Source: an uncultured Clostridia bacterium (GTDB lineage: Bacteria > Bacillota > Clostridia > Christensenellales > Aristaeellaceae). From it: a stretch of DNA of 5,929 nucleotides. The notes beneath the pieces were generated by a model. It did not search any database. It was given only the letters and a program-made list of their open reading frames with translations, and had not been told where the DNA came from. Shown one piece after another: positions 5,645 through 5,929 of this stretch. The position numbers were made by a program, and so were the translations under genes. Each line of letters opens with the position of its first letter. Position 1 is the first letter of the stretch. The stretch covers positions 1-5,929 of the forward strand of contig CAMNCR010000053.1 of assembly GCA_946534455.1 (NCBI GenBank), read 5' to 3'.

Positions 5645-5929
5645 TCAGTCGAACCGTCCCGGGAGATACCAGGCGGAGCGAATGATGGATCCGGTAGGAT
5701 AGACGGTGACCACGGTGCCGTCCAGAACGAAATAATCATAATCCGTCTGCTGCACATGCGCATGGAACGGCGCATTCTCGCCGGACGGGCCCAGGAGGGA
5801 CACGGCGACGCCGCCATCCGTCGTATGGCAGATGCCGTACTCCTCCGGATACGCGTCGATATACCGCTGCATGCGCTCGCCGTACACCGGGTTCATTCCG
5901 CAGTGGATCATCAGCAGATCGTCCAGGCA
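5645..5929 (-). CDS. Unrecognised protein, C-terminal part
   Basis: This minus-strand frame runs from the window edge to a TGA at 5647-5645, giving 94 codons of sequence. The open frame continues upstream of the Met at 5911 (CLDDLLMIHCGMNPVYGE), which has no good ribosome binding site, so the true start is probably outside the window. The visible part is mixed alpha/beta, with a likely strand-rich section HAHVQQTDYDYFVLDGTVV, and ends in SAWYLPGRFD. There is no membrane segment and no catalytic motif I can name. A strong terminator directly after the stop supports it as a real transcribed gene, probably the last of its unit. No function is proposed. Confidence 0.65.
   Translation of the reverse strand, partial: CLDDLLMIHCGMNPVYGERMQRYIDAYPEEYGICHTTDGGVAVSLLGPSGENAPFHAHVQQTDYDYFVLDGTVVTVYPTGSIIRSAWYLPGRFD

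Overview
The window is GC-rich DNA from a bacterium. Strong AGGAGG-type ribosome binding sites 6-10 bases before the starts, one TTG start behind such a site, and sigma-A-like promoters suggest a low-oxygen Gram-positive (Clostridia-like Firmicute), plausibly from a gut or rumen. The gene content fits: a GH29 fucosidase and a two-cluster ferredoxin-fused aldo/keto reductase are typical of gut anaerobes. The taxonomic call is inference only; no rRNA or marker gene is present.

Layout: (1) 110-1342, plus strand, a complete cytosolic M28-family zinc peptidase with an inserted PA-like region. (2) 1391-2815, minus strand, a GH29 alpha-L-fucosidase, apparently subfamily B-like, with a C-terminal beta-sandwich; it converges on the peptidase with only 48 bases between stops. 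(3) 2816-3143, a 328-base divergent control region with a near-consensus promoter rightward and an overlapping TATAAT leftward, plus several TTTCCGG/CCGGAAA elements. (4) 3144-4286, plus strand, an aldo/keto reductase-fold protein with two C-terminal 4Fe-4S cluster motifs, starting at TTG. (5) 4287-4466, a short convergent gap with a perfect 13-bp hairpin. (6) 4467-5321, minus strand, a second aldo/keto reductase-like barrel without ferredoxin motifs. (7) 5322-5644, its promoter and leader with an operator-like inverted repeat, then a strong bidirectional terminator. (8) 5645 to the window edge, minus strand, the C-terminal part of an unrecognised protein.

How they may work together: the fucosidase would release L-fucose from Lewis-type or other fucosylated glycans, and it shares a divergent control region with the ferredoxin-fused reductase-like protein. 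The two reductase-fold proteins face each other, and both appear to keep the Asp and His of the classical aldo/keto reductase tetrad while lacking the Tyr and Lys. That is the most interesting point in the window, because it suggests a chemistry other than ordinary NAD(P)H carbonyl reduction. No transporter, sugar kinase, regulator, mobile element, CRISPR array, tRNA or rRNA was seen, so a joint pathway is a hypothesis and not a demonstration.
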